Translations under genes and position numbers: made by a program
Shown: piece by piece, positions 54,415 to 64,000 of the stretch
How positions within the stretch are numbered: the first letter of the stretch is position 1
Layout: each line of letters starts with the position of its first letter
NCBI GenBank assembly: GCA_030765055.1
Contig: CM060953.1
Coordinates: forward strand, 99,890,201-99,954,200
Direction of reading: 5' to 3'
DNA length: 64,000 nucleotides
From: Mantis religiosa
Taxonomy: Eukaryota; Arthropoda; Insecta; Mantodea; Mantidae
The notes under the pieces: generated by a model
Told to the model about the DNA's origin: nothing
What the model saw: the letters and a program-made list of their open reading frames with translations, nothing else
The model's database searches: none

Positions 54415-55835
54415 AGACCCTGTCCAGAAGAGTGCGGCCAATGCACAACAGTGGAGGAGAAGGAGCGTGCCGCAGCAGTTCGAGTAGTCACGGCAGTGCC
54501 TGCGGATGACTGAGATAGCGCAGGCCTGAGGAGGGAGCAGCTGGCGGACGCAGACTTGGGGCCACTCTTGAAGGAAGTGGAGGCAGGGACGAGGCCAACC
54601 TGGGTGGACATCGCACCGAGGAGCGCCACCTACAAGTCTTACTGGGCCCAATGGGACTCGTTGATGACCAAAGAGGGCGTGCTGTTCCGGGTATGGGAAT
54701 CACCCGATGGGAAGACGCAGAGAGAACAGTTGATACTTCCCCGGGGTAAGGTCCCGGAAGTCTAGGAAGAAGTGCACGCCGGTACTTGAGGAGAACACCT
54801 GGGAGCGAACCGGACGATTGACAAACTACGGCAGCGCTACTATTGGCTGAGGCTCCGAGCAGACGCTGAGAGATGGTGCTGTCGGTGTCACGTGTGCGCG
54901 GCGAGTCGCGGCCCCCAGACTAGGAGCCGGGGTCGCATGCAACAGTACAACTTCGGAGCGCCATTCGAACGGATCGCCGTTGACATTGCTGGACCGTTCC
55001 CAATATCCGACCGAGACAACAAGTACCTGATGATGGTCGTGGACTACTTCACTAAGTGGCCGGAGGTGTATTCCATCCCGAACCAAGAGGCAAGGACAAT
55101 CACAGACTGCCTCGTGGAGCAAGTATTCTGCCGATTTGGGATACCGTTAGAGCTGCACAGTGACCAAGACACCAATTTTGAGTCCAACCTGATGAAGGAG
55201 GCACTAGAGAGACTTGGGGTTAACGAGATCCGCACAACACCTCTACATTCCCAGTTGGATAGCATGGTCGAACGGTACATCAAGACCTTAGAGGAACACT
55301 TGAGGAAGGTCGTAGCCAGCCATCAGCGAGACTGGGACGTCAAGGTGCCACTGTTCTTGCTGGCCTACCGCTCGTCAAGACACGACACCACGGGGATGAG
55401 GCCACCCAGCTTAATGTTCGGCCGAGAGTTACGCTTCCCTTGTGACCTGGCTTTTGGAAGCCGTCCGGGGGTGAAATAGCCAGCGACCGAGTATGTGGAG
55501 AACCCAGTGGACCACCTCCACGACATGCACGAGATGGCTCGCCAGAACATCTAGAAGGCGAGCGACCGCATGAAAACACGATATGACAGGCAACCCAAAA
55601 GCCAAGGGTTCTAGCAAGGTGACCTGGTCTGGTTGTACCACCCTACCGGGACCAAGGGACGCTGCCCGAAGCTTCAGCAGCCATGGCAAGGACCGCACCG
55701 TGTGGTGAAGAGGATTAACGACGTGGTCTACCGCATCTAGAAGGTGCCCCGAGGAAATATGTTGGTGGTACACCTGGATCGCCTGGCCCACTACGATGGT
55801 GCTGTTCGGGACGACAAGCCTTGAGGAGGTAGAAG
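54415..55835 (+). pseudogene. pol: Element C integrase
   Basis: The zinc finger Cys pair (CRCHVCAAS) precedes the core frame 54892-55479. That has AVDIAGPFPISDRD, LHSDQDTNFESNL and the Glu-containing SMVERYIKTLEEHL; all three acidic positions are kept. Stops occur at 54511, 54763, 55477, 55552, 55612 and 55738, four of the last being TAG where relatives have CAG. The C-terminal motifs (QGDLVWLYHPTGTKG, LVVHLDRLAHYD) can be followed across them. A purine tract GAGGAGGTAGAAG at 55823-55835 primes plus-strand synthesis in active elements. Confidence 0.88.
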
Positions 55836-56234
55836 TGTTACCCAAGCGGCAAACTCCACGATGCCAATCAATAAATGAAGGCCAGTGGAGGGAGGGGAGA
55901 CCGCAGGGGTGGCTGGGTCTTCGTTTACCTCTCCTCCTGCCACCCGAAGGAGCACGAAGCATCAAGAATGTTTTCCCCCTCCATAAAAAGGAATTCTCGA
56001 GAAACTTCGGGCCGCCGATCAATACAGGAGAGGCGACCGGCAGTAGCGTTGAGTCAGTCGTGGCAAGAGTGTGTAAGGAGCGCTCAGTGTACGTGAACAG
56101 ACGAACTGGCGAAATTGTAATTGTATGCATTACGAAATTCTATATAATTGTGACATTGGAATAAGGTGGAAATAAAGAACATTTTTGAGTGGTGTATTTG
56201 CACTTTTATTTCACGAACCCACAAAGTCATAACA
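55836..56234 (+). mobile_element. 3' LTR of Gypsy element C
   Basis: 399 bp, TGTTACC to CATAACA, so the ends are inverted (TGTTA/TAACA). GGTA follows one base later and also precedes the 5' LTR, a possible but not exact 4-bp target duplication. Confidence 0.9.
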
Positions 56235-56880
56235 TGGTAACGCTTTGAGAAGGAGCATTATACCTATGATGTTCATTGCAACTATCGTTTCATTTATTTA
56301 AAAAGTGTGATTATGTAATGCTTAAAACAATGTTTGACTGCTTGGGAAATATTCATGTAATGTTCTAGCTGCCCCATATATGTTATTGTAAACACGTGCT
56401 TGATTGTAATTGATACCTTGGTTCAACCTGTTGCAGAGTTGTTAGCTCTTTTAGCGGATGAGCCCCAGCTTATGTTAGCCAAAGGTACCATTGATGCAGT
56501 CACAACCCCCCTATCTACCTGGCACAGTCGTCGGCTTCAAGGTGTGTGCCAAATAGAAGTATATACTGCAAGTCACTACTCACTTCAATCGTCGGGTGGG
56601 GGAGGTGTTTTCCCCTCACCAAAGGTTTCGGAGGACACTAGCGAGGCCAGCTGGTCCTTTTAATCAGTATTGCAAATTACTTCAAACAGGTAATTAGTGA
56701 GTTGTGCATCGTAATATACTGAACAGTGTTTCACCTCATAGTCTGCTTAGGTGGGGGTTGTGTGAAGTGACAGTGTTTTATTTTTTATTTTATACTATTG
56801 TGGCTAAACTTCAGAACCAACTTTTTGCACTGGGGACTCCATTATCAGAATCTATTTTTATATACAAAAGCAAGTAACCA
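56235..56880. other. No recognisable gene
   Basis: An 87-codon frame at 56400-56663 includes a Gly-rich run (SSGGGGVFPSP) but no known motif. Otherwise AT-rich. Confidence 0.45.
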
Positions 56881-56882
56881 TG

Positions 56883-57037
56883 TTGTTTTTTTTTTGTTTT
56901 TTTTTTTTTAAGGAACTCCTTTTATCACCAACTATATTATTGAAAAAAACATTAGGCATTTATGTCGCCTGGGACCGAACCCGGGCCGCCTTGGTGAGAG
57001 CCAAGCGGTCTAACCACTGAGCCACGCCGCGGCCTCG
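56883..57037 (-). repeat. SINE family S4 (tRNA-derived, short body)
   Basis: Read on the minus strand it begins with GGCGTGGCTCAGTGGTTAGA (A box) and carries GGTTCGGTCC (B box). A body of about 60 bp follows, and then A-rich tracts (12 and 10 A, interrupted) at 56885-56910. No target duplication was identified. It abuts repeat R. Confidence 0.75.
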
Positions 57038-57050
57038 ATAGGGGGCAGAT

Positions 57051-57350
57051 GTCACACTAGTGACTGATTTGTTTAGTGTGGTAGTTTGTGACATCACATG
57101 TCACTTGACTTCTATCTCCAGCGTGAGAGTGTGTGAGGATGAACTGATTGTCTTTGTGTGCCAGCCTTTGGCTGGGTAAGGCGTTATGCCCCACCTCTCT
57201 CAGGTTTGTGGTTTTAGTTATGTAAACTATCCTTTATAGAGAAATACCAACCTCTTCTGAGCATGGCTACCTCTGAACTAATGGCACCTGAGTTCCGATC
57301 TGGCCATATGGCATCTTAATTTAGGTCCATCAATGGTCAGGTCGTGCCAA
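57051..57350 (+). repeat. Repeat R, uninterrupted copy
   Basis: Matches both halves at 44114-44205 and 45137-45290, here separated by only 62 bp. It shows the empty state of the LINE-bearing copy at 44-45 kb. Nature unknown; no coding motif. Confidence 0.75.
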
Positions 57351-57544
57351 TAGGAGTTTACGCACCAGAAGAGGGCAAAAAATAAGAAATATAACTTTTA
57401 TAGACAATTGCAAGAATCTATAGAAAAAAAACAAATAAGAATTACTATTTAATAAATACGTAAAATATGAAGCTACTAACAATGAAGCAAACAAATATAT
57501 ACAAACATAATAATTTGTAACTTAAAAAATTAACTTATTTTGTA

Positions 57545-57790
57545 AGAAATGATGAAAGTTTTCTTATAAATTGATTAGGATCGCGATTTCGTTGAAATTT
57601 TATTCACATCCTCAGCCAGAGCCTTAAACAACCTCATTGTTAACGTTACATCGCTAGATGTCACTATGTTTTTGTTAGTTATCCTCAGCCAGAGCCTTAA
57701 ACAACCTCGTTGTCAGTATTACCAAACTCTGAAAATGAAACAAATTTAAAAACAGAATCGACTGCCGGTATTTTAAAATTCATTACGCGA
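57545..57790 (+). repeat. Left inverted repeat of the Penelope-like element
   Basis: Inverted match to 58855-59080 (AATCGACTGCCGGT, CAGAGCCTTAAACAACCTCR). A 32-bp piece (ATCCTCAGCCAGAGCCTTAA...) occurs twice in direct orientation, at 57608 and 57679. Penelope-like elements are flanked by such LTR-like repeats in direct or inverted arrangement. Confidence 0.8.
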
Positions 57791-58012
57791 TTTTTTTAAT
57801 TTACGTCCTTTAACGTTAAGTCATATTGTATGATGAATAGAATGGGTGAAATGATGCTCAAATGGGCCCATGGAGCTTAGAGTACATCTTTTTAGGATAA
57901 GAGAAAACCCCAGAAAAAACCTTATCCAGGTAACTCACCCTGACCAAGATTCGAACTCGGGACCTTTCGAACGTGAGGCAGACATGCTATCATCTACGTT
58001 ACCGAGGCGGGT
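57791..58012 (-). repeat. SINE family S1, copy 3
   Basis: Full-length minus-strand match to the S1 copies at 398 and 21172, inserted at the inner edge of the left Penelope repeat. The T-run and TTAATTTACG lie at the left and the tRNA-like head at the right. Confidence 0.88.
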
Positions 58013-58029
58013 AGTTATTAGTTATTATC

Positions 58030-58850
58030 TTTAGATCTAGGTATTATGGATACGTTCATGATATTTTTGCTAGTTCCTGATAAAGGCATAAATGATACTT
58101 TAAAATTACTAAATTTGCAAAATAAAGCTATAAAATTCACATTAGAGACTGAAATTAATGGATCTCTTCCTTTTCTAGATCTAAAGATAATAATAAATAA
58201 TAATAAATTGAACTTCGGTATTTATAGGAAGTCTACTCATATCGATAATTACATAAATTTGCTGTTTTCAATACTGCTTGATTTATAGATTAACAAATAT
58301 AGCAATGAATAAAGAGGAATTTAATAAAGAACATAAGCATATTATTCATACTGCATTAATTAATGGTTTTAATAAAGGCTTTATACATAAAAATTGAAAA
58401 ATTTAAATATAAAAACTGTTAATGATATTTCCACCCTTAAAAAATAAGATGATTATAATTTTAAAAATTTTACTTACCATCCTTGGGTTAATAAAACATT
58501 TTCAAAAAATGTTTAAAGAGTTTGATATAACTTTAGTTCTTCAAAATAAATATAGTATTAGAAATTTACTGCATTTCCCTTAAAAAGATGAATTTCCTAA
58601 TAATAAAAAATCTGGTATTTATCAACTGAATTGTTTCGATTGTGATAAAGTTTATACTGGAAAGACAAAACGTAATTTGGAAACCAGAACGTAGGAACAT
58701 TTTCGTAACATTTAGTAAAGACTGATAAATCGGCCGTAGCAGATCATATTTTGGTCAATTGACCATGAAATAAATCCAGAAGTTAAATTATTAAAACAAT
58801 TTAATGGTCCGATAGATTTAATGGTTTGGGAAAATATATTTATTTTAAAA
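58030..58850 (+). pseudogene. Penelope-like element: reverse transcriptase end and GIY-YIG region
   Basis: The frame 58046-58288 gives TLETEINGSLPFLDLKIIIN, then FGIYRKSTHIDNYIN, the LPFLD...YRK-THTD motif at the end of Penelope reverse transcriptase. A frameshifted stretch of about 330 bp follows. Near 58611 the sequence reads SGIYQLNCFDCDKVYTGKTK, with RNLETRT and EHF further on, the core of a GIY-YIG endonuclease; the stop at 58694 breaks it. Most of the reverse transcriptase is deleted. Confidence 0.8.
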
Positions 58851-58854
58851 AATA

Positions 58855-59080
58855 CACATTGCGTAATGAATTTTGAAACACCGGCAGTCGATTCTCTTTT
58901 TAAATTTGTTTCATTTTCAGATTTTGGTAGTACTGAAAAAAGCATGGTGACATCTAGCGACTGTAACGTTGATAACGAGGTTGTTTAAGGCTCTGGCTGA
59001 GGAAGTGAGTAAAATTTTCACGAAATCGCAATTCTAATCAATTCATAAGAAAGCTCTCATCATTTCTTATAACATAAGTG
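58855..59080 (-). repeat. Right inverted repeat of the Penelope-like element
   Basis: Inverse of 57545-57790, ending AAATGATGAGAGCTTTCTTA-like sequence on the minus strand. The pair encloses the GIY-YIG fragment. Gypsy copy D begins about 40 bp further right. Confidence 0.8.
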
Positions 59081-59122
59081 AAGTTATGTTAGAAATTATA
59101 TTTGTATATGACTATTTAATAT

Positions 59123-59501
59123 TGTCGCGAGGCATTGTTGCGACGGGCGCGGCCGACGCGCGCAAAGAAACAGATGGTGCAGCGCAGAAATAAAAGCTTG
59201 CCGAAACAGAGAAAGAAACAGATGCCTGGAAGGTTCGTCTTTCTCGTGCCGTCTTGATTGTTAAAGAACGTTCCACTTATTTCTAGAACAATGAGTGGAG
59301 GTATAAAAGAAGCCGCGGCTAGTTTATCGGGGGACAGTCATAATTGGACTCGATAATCGTGTGCGATAATCGTGTGCCTGCAGCTTTAATTTGAAAGTGA
59401 ACTCTTTTGTTTGTGGTCGTGTGGCAGACGACCTTGAAGGTTGTATTTGTGTATGATACGTAATTCTGCTGCTGCCAAGAGATGTACAAACTTTCTACGG
59501 A
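59123..59501 (+). mobile_element. 5' LTR of Gypsy copy D, truncated at its 3' end
   Basis: Matches 61356-61735, starting TGTCGCGAGGCATTG. It breaks off at TTTCTACGG and joins directly to the end of gag, so about 45 bp of LTR, the primer site and nearly all gag are deleted. A 13-bp local duplication (ATAATCGTGTGCG, 59354-59379) is not in the 3' LTR. Confidence 0.88.
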
Positions 59502-60800
59502 CAAGAGTATCTGCTACACTGGAGACCGAAGGCCAGCCCAGGGATGCCCACAAAGACCAAGTGGCGTGTGTTTGGGGTGTGGCCAGCCGGGAAACCTGGA
59601 GGAGACTGCCTACACCAGGTAGAGCAGCCACGGAAACAAGTAACGGCCGCCATGGTGAGGAGCACCTCGGCACCGTCACCACCATCCCCTCGAGTGACAC
59701 ACATGGATGCATGAGAGCCTCGTCGCGGACGATTGGGTGAGAGGGAAGCCGTGCCGCGTGCTTGTGGACACCAGGACAGGGGTGAGCGTCATCAGATCTG
59801 ACATAGCCAGGGGTTTGCCTTCAAGAAAATCGAGCCGAACTTATCACCTTGTGACGGCACGGGCGACACTTTGCCTGTGGAGGAGGACGCCCTGCTGAAG
59901 TTGACCTTGGTACGGAGTGCCGTGCATCAGTGGGTGTTCGTCGCTTATGTGGCTGAGGAGGTGATACTTGTACTGGATGCCCTCAGAAGCCACGAGACGA
60001 CTGTCGACGTCGGCAGGAAGTTCCTGCAGCTAGGTGATACTCCGGTACCCCGAAGAACGCCTTGGAATCTGCAGGGTCATCCTGAGGGAAGACGTGGTTT
60101 TCCCCGCGAGAAGCGAGGTGGTGGTGACGGCGGGAATGGAAGGCCAGCGGAGCAAGAACTTGATGCTGGACCAGAAAACGCCTGTGCACGGGCTCTGTGT
60201 AGACAGGTCATTCTTGCCCTGCAGAGAGAAGGTGCAGGTGAGGCTGCTAAATCCAACAGACATCGACCCCGAAGTCCAGGCCGGGACGGAGTTGGGAACG
60301 TGCGAACCCGTGATCAGCATAACGATAATCCACCAGACCCAGGAACCGGTGCCGATGCAACACCTAGGACCCCGGCTGGAGCGCTTACTAGAGAGGGCAG
60401 CCGACCACCTGACCGCAAAACAGCTTGGGAAGGTTCGACAACTGCTGAGACGTCTTCAGCCAAGGTAACAGCGACTATGACCGCACGGATCGAGTACTTC
60501 ACCGCATCGACACCGGAGACGCCAGGCCTATTCGGCAGCCATCCAGACGCGTTCCGCTGGCAAAACAAGTTGCGGTACGGAACATGCTGGAGGGCATGAG
60601 GTCCTGGAAAGTCTGACAGACCTTAGTCTGGTGACGAAGAACGGCGAGCGTGGAGTACTGGAAGCTGAACGCTCTCACCAGGAAGGACTGTTTCCTTTTA
60701 TCCCGGATTGACGACACCCTGGACAAGCTTGCTAGTGCGCAATGGTTCTCGAACCTGGACCTGAAGTCGGGTTACTAGCAGGTGGCTCTAGACCCCAGAG
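59502..60800 (+). pseudogene. Gypsy copy D: gag end, protease and start of reverse transcriptase
   Basis: Gag end with a decayed zinc region, then ESLVADDWVRGKPCRVLVDT, in which the protease loop is DTRT instead of DTGA. LVLDALRSHETTVDVG follows. Frames shift near 59860 and 60040. The pre-reverse-transcriptase part (QPSRRVPLAKQ, LEGMRSWKV) and the first reverse-transcriptase motifs (KLNALTRKDCF, FSNLDLKSGY) remain with stops. At about 60800 the sequence jumps from ALDPRD straight into integrase. Confidence 0.85.
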
Positions 60801-61355
60801 ATACATCAAGACCTTAGAAGAACACCTGAGGAAGGTCATGGCCAGCCATTAGCGAGGCTGGGACTGTCACTGTGCCACTGTTCCTGCTGGCGTACCGCTC
60901 GTCAACCGACACCGCTGGGATGACGCCAGCCAGCTTAATGTTCGGCCGAGAGCTACGCCTCCCTTGTGACCTGGCTTTTGGGAGCCCTCCGGAAGCGAAA
61001 CAGCCAGCAACCGAGTATGTGGAGAACCTCGTGGGCCATCTTCATGACATGAATGAGGGCTTGTCAAAACATCCAGAAGGCGAGCGACTGCATGAAGACC
61101 CGAAACGACAGGCAAGACAATAGCCAAGGGTTCCAGCAGGGTGACCTGGTCTGGTTGTGCCGCCCTACCCGGACCAAGGGACGCTGCCCGAAACTTCAAC
61201 AACCATGGCAAGGACCGTACTGGGTGGTAAAGAGGATTAACGATGTGGTCTACTGCATCCAAAAGGTGCCCCGAGGAAAAATGTTGGTGGTACACCTGGA
61301 TCGTCTGGCCCGCTACGATGGTGCTGTTCGGGACGACCAACCTTGAGGAGGGAAG
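60801..61355 (+). pseudogene. Gypsy copy D: integrase C-terminal part
   Basis: Begins at the YIKTLEEHLRKV equivalent. The frame 60872-61123 covers PLFLLAYRSSTDTAGMTPAS, LMFGRELRLPCDLAF and EAKQPATEYVENLVGH. A frameshift near 61060 passes to 61053-61346 (QQGDLVWLCRPTRTKG, LVVHLDRLARYDGAV). The palm, RNase H and integrase catalytic core have been removed by one deletion of roughly 1.8 kb relative to C. Confidence 0.88.
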
Positions 61356-61781
61356 TGTCACGAGGCATTGTTGCGATGGGCGCGGCCGGTGCGCGCAAAG
61401 AGACAGATGGTGCAGCGCGGAAATAAAAGCTTCCCAAAATAGAGAAAGTGACAAATGTCTGGAATGTACGTCTTTCTGTTGTCGTCTCGATTGTTCCAGA
61501 ACGTTCCACTTATTTCTAGAACGATGAGTGGAGGTATAAAAGAAGCCGCGGCTAGTTTGTCGGGGGACAGTCGTAACTGGACTCGATAATCGTGTGCGTG
61601 CAGCTCTGATTTAAAAGTGAACTCTTTTGTTTGTGGTCGTGTGGCAGACGACCTTGAAGGTTGTATTTGTGTATGATACGTAATTCTGCTGCTGCCAAGG
61701 GCTGTACAAACTTTCTACGGAAATAAAGAGCAGTTTGAATTTCTGCAAACTAGACTTAATTTATGAACACACAAAGTCACA
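61356..61781 (+). mobile_element. 3' LTR of Gypsy copy D
   Basis: 426 bp, TGTCACGAGGC to CAAAGTCACA, preceded by the purine tract GAGGAGGGAAG. It abuts an RTE-like LINE in mid-endonuclease. The left flank of D (…TTTAATAT) does not match the right flank (TTTTCG), so no target duplication is evident. Confidence 0.9.
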
Positions 61782-63527
61782 TTTTCGCAGGAGACTTAAA
61801 CGGCCGCATAGAAAATGTACCAATACCAAATATTTTTGGAGAAATCCTCTTAAACAGAAACGTCAAGCAGTAATTGAATTTTGAATGTATATAATATATA
61901 TACATACATACATACAAATACATTCTTTAGGCACAAGGATAAACGTAAGTACACTTTGAATGCAAGAGGTTCATGTTCAATAATAGATTGCATTATAATA
62001 AACTAGAAACAAAGAACTTAGTTGCGAGATACAAGAGTTTATAGAGGTAGTGACATTTATAGTGTGTCCACTAACTGTTGATAAGCAAAATAAAAATATG
62101 AGGTAAATGGAATAGAAATAGATACACAGCAAAATATAAGGAAATAAATGAGAAAAAAGAAAAGTATAACGTGAGCCTATTCAAAGATGAATCCATTCAA
62201 GATTTATATAAACAAAGATTAAGATTGTATACACGTATGGAGTCGCCTAAAGTGGAAATTGAAGAAGGATGGAGTAGTATAAAGAACTAGTACAAAAAAA
62301 CAACAAAAGAAGTATTAGGGACAAAAATGATTTCCAGAAAGAAAAAGGGGTTAAAATAATGGAAATACAGAAACTAGTGAGGGGAAAGAAGGAAGCATAC
62401 CTATAATATTTAAATGAAAGAAATGAAACTAGAATAGAATACAATAAAGCCAGAGCACTAGTTAAAAGGCATACTCGTAAACTAAACAGAGAACACTGAG
62501 ATAAGTACATAGCAGATATGAAACATAATTTACATGGACGACAGGACAAAATATTGAAGTTCATCAGGAACCTTGAACTCACAAGAAAAAGACAAAGCAA
62601 ATTTGCAAATTATAAAAGATTTAGATTTAGAAAATTACTATAAAGGACTCTGGACAGAGGAAGAATACACAGGACAACAACAAGGAATAGAACCTAATAC
62701 AGCAGTAGATGAATTAGGGATAAAAGAATTGGTAAATGTTTTGAAACAAAGTAGAAACAACAAAGTATCTGGTGTACACTACATTAATACTGAATTATTT
62801 AAGCATGCTCCAGATAATTTTCAAGAACAATTATTAAAATTATATAATACATGTTGGACACAATAGAATTCTTCAAGAATGGAATATAGGAAAAATAGTA
62901 TCATTTTTTTAAAAAGGTGATAGAATTAAACCTGAAAATTATAGAAGAATCACCCTGCTCTGCTCAGCCTATAAAATTTATACGAAGATTATAAATAATA
63001 AATTATTAAGAATAGTATAAACACTTAATGGAAGAACAGACAGGATTTAGGAAAGGATGAAGTTGTATAGATGTCTTCTCTCTCAAACAAAAAATTGAAA
63101 AACGAAAAGAATTTAACTTAGCAACGCACATTCTCTTTATAGCTTGCAAAAAAGCCTTCGATAGAATATCTAGGTTAAAATTATGGGAAAACCTAGAGGA
63201 AAAAGGAATACCAAAACATTTAATAAATGTAATAAACAGATTATATGCAGAAACAAAAGTAACAATAAATAACCGAGAACCAATACTGATTTCAAAAGGG
63301 ATAGACAAGGTTGTTCAATGTCAACCACTCTATTTTATATATAGACGACATGATCAATCCATGGAGACCGAAAACGACAGGGAGAATTACTCTAGGGACA
63401 AGAGCCGTAAAAACAATGGTTTCTTGCAGGTGATCAAATATTAATAGCAAAAAGCGAGAATGATCTTCAAAGAATGGCATATAAGTTATATCAAATAGCA
63501 AACACATATAAATTAGAAATATCTATA

Positions 63528-63572
<45 letters not shown>

Positions 63573-64000
63573 ATGACATTTAGAAGTATTCACCCAGTCC
63601 GGTCTAAAACAATTCTAGAAAATAAAACTATCGAACAGGTGTCAAAATTTAACTTAAAATAAATGTAACTACATAACAGGTACAATATAAAGAGCCCTAG
63701 AGAATAAAGCAAAAAAGGATTAAATAATAAAATTGTATAAAGCAATGGCAGCCCAATTATAACGTATGGTTCAGATACATGGACAATGACGGCACAACAT
63801 AAAAGAGGTACTTATGCAAGCATAAGAAATGAAGTTCCTTAGAAGCATAGCTGGATATACAGGACTAGACAGAAAACAAAATTATGAAATACGACAACAA
63901 TTAAAAATAGCAGAATTAAATAAAACAATAATAGAAAACAGAACCAAGTGGAAGCACAATTTAATAGAATAGATGAAAATAGAATTCCTAAAATACTATA
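61782..64000 (+). pseudogene. RTE-like LINE ORF2, runs off the window
   Basis: Starts within the endonuclease (AGDLNGRIEN, then frameshifted NARGSCSIIDCIIIN). Linker pieces follow, then an open frame 62573-62866 (IKELVNVLKQSRNNKVSGVH, INTELFKHAP). Reverse-transcriptase motifs are spread over several frames: RIKPENYRRITLLCSAYKI, a degraded palm motif (KAFDRI) near 63150, RQGCSM near 63310, ILIAKSENDLQRMAYKLY near 63450. The YADD-box region (near 63430) is damaged. Stops are frequent. It ends at the window edge. Confidence 0.8.
63531..63570 (+). repeat. A40 tract inside the RTE-like LINE
   Basis: Forty A in a Lys-coding part of ORF2, between LEISISK and TMTFRSIHPV. Sequence on both sides stays colinear with the ORF, so this looks like slippage expansion, not a retroposon tail. 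Confidence 0.9.

Overview
This window looks like repeat-dominated nuclear DNA from an arthropod, most likely an insect. The evidence is dense nested retroelements (Gypsy, BEL/Pao, R1-like, Jockey-like, RTE-like and Penelope-like), a Tc1 element, hAT remnants, tRNA-headed SINEs, long microsatellites, and one gene with a short intron and consensus splice sites. I see no conserved host housekeeping gene and no prokaryotic-style operon. A polyneopteran such as a cockroach is a guess only.

Layout. 0-5 kb: a tRNA-derived SINE (S1), a CA microsatellite, hAT and transposase scraps, and a broken copy of a repetitive arthropod protein family. 5-10 kb: tandem tRNA-like units (S2), then the LTR, leader, gag and protease of an errantivirus-type Gypsy element (G), with a 1 kb R1-like LINE in its gag. 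10-17 kb: parts of a second Gypsy family (A', A, B) and an R1-like LINE. 17-22 kb: a Jockey-like LINE, a second G-type LTR, another protein-family fragment, S1 and a gag-linker fragment. 22-26 kb: a hAT (GTF2IRD2-type) pseudogene on the minus strand, split by a Tc1 element. 26-32.5 kb: a nearly full BEL/Pao element whose 5' LTR carries a SINE.

33-43.6 kb is the most unusual part. A Gypsy element (E, 34111-41234, 4-bp target duplication GTCT) sits inside a minus-strand gene whose product resembles the F54H12.2-like family, which I associate with double jelly-roll capsid proteins of Polinton/adintovirus-like elements. Mentally removing E and one GTCT brings the two halves into one reading frame. 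On both outer sides, in inverted orientation, lies an unrecognised intron-containing gene (X and X'), and a coiled-coil ORF lies between the capsid-like gene and X'. The order without E is X(+), capsid-like(-), coiled coil(+), X'(-). I read this as the collapsed remains of an integrated virus-like DNA element with inverted ends; that reading is inference.

44-50 kb: a LINE fragment inside a low-copy repeat, a TG microsatellite carrying an RNase-H-bearing LINE with an 11-bp target duplication, and an S2 dimer with a 13-bp duplication. 50.8-56.2 kb: a Gypsy element with both LTRs (C), same family as A/B/D, full of stops. 57-59 kb: a Penelope-like element with a GIY-YIG-like stretch and inverted flanking repeats. 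59-61.8 kb: an internally deleted Gypsy copy (D). 61.8-64 kb: an RTE-like LINE running off the window end.

Almost every coding sequence here is broken. The history is one of successive nested insertions, and target-site duplications fix several of the events.
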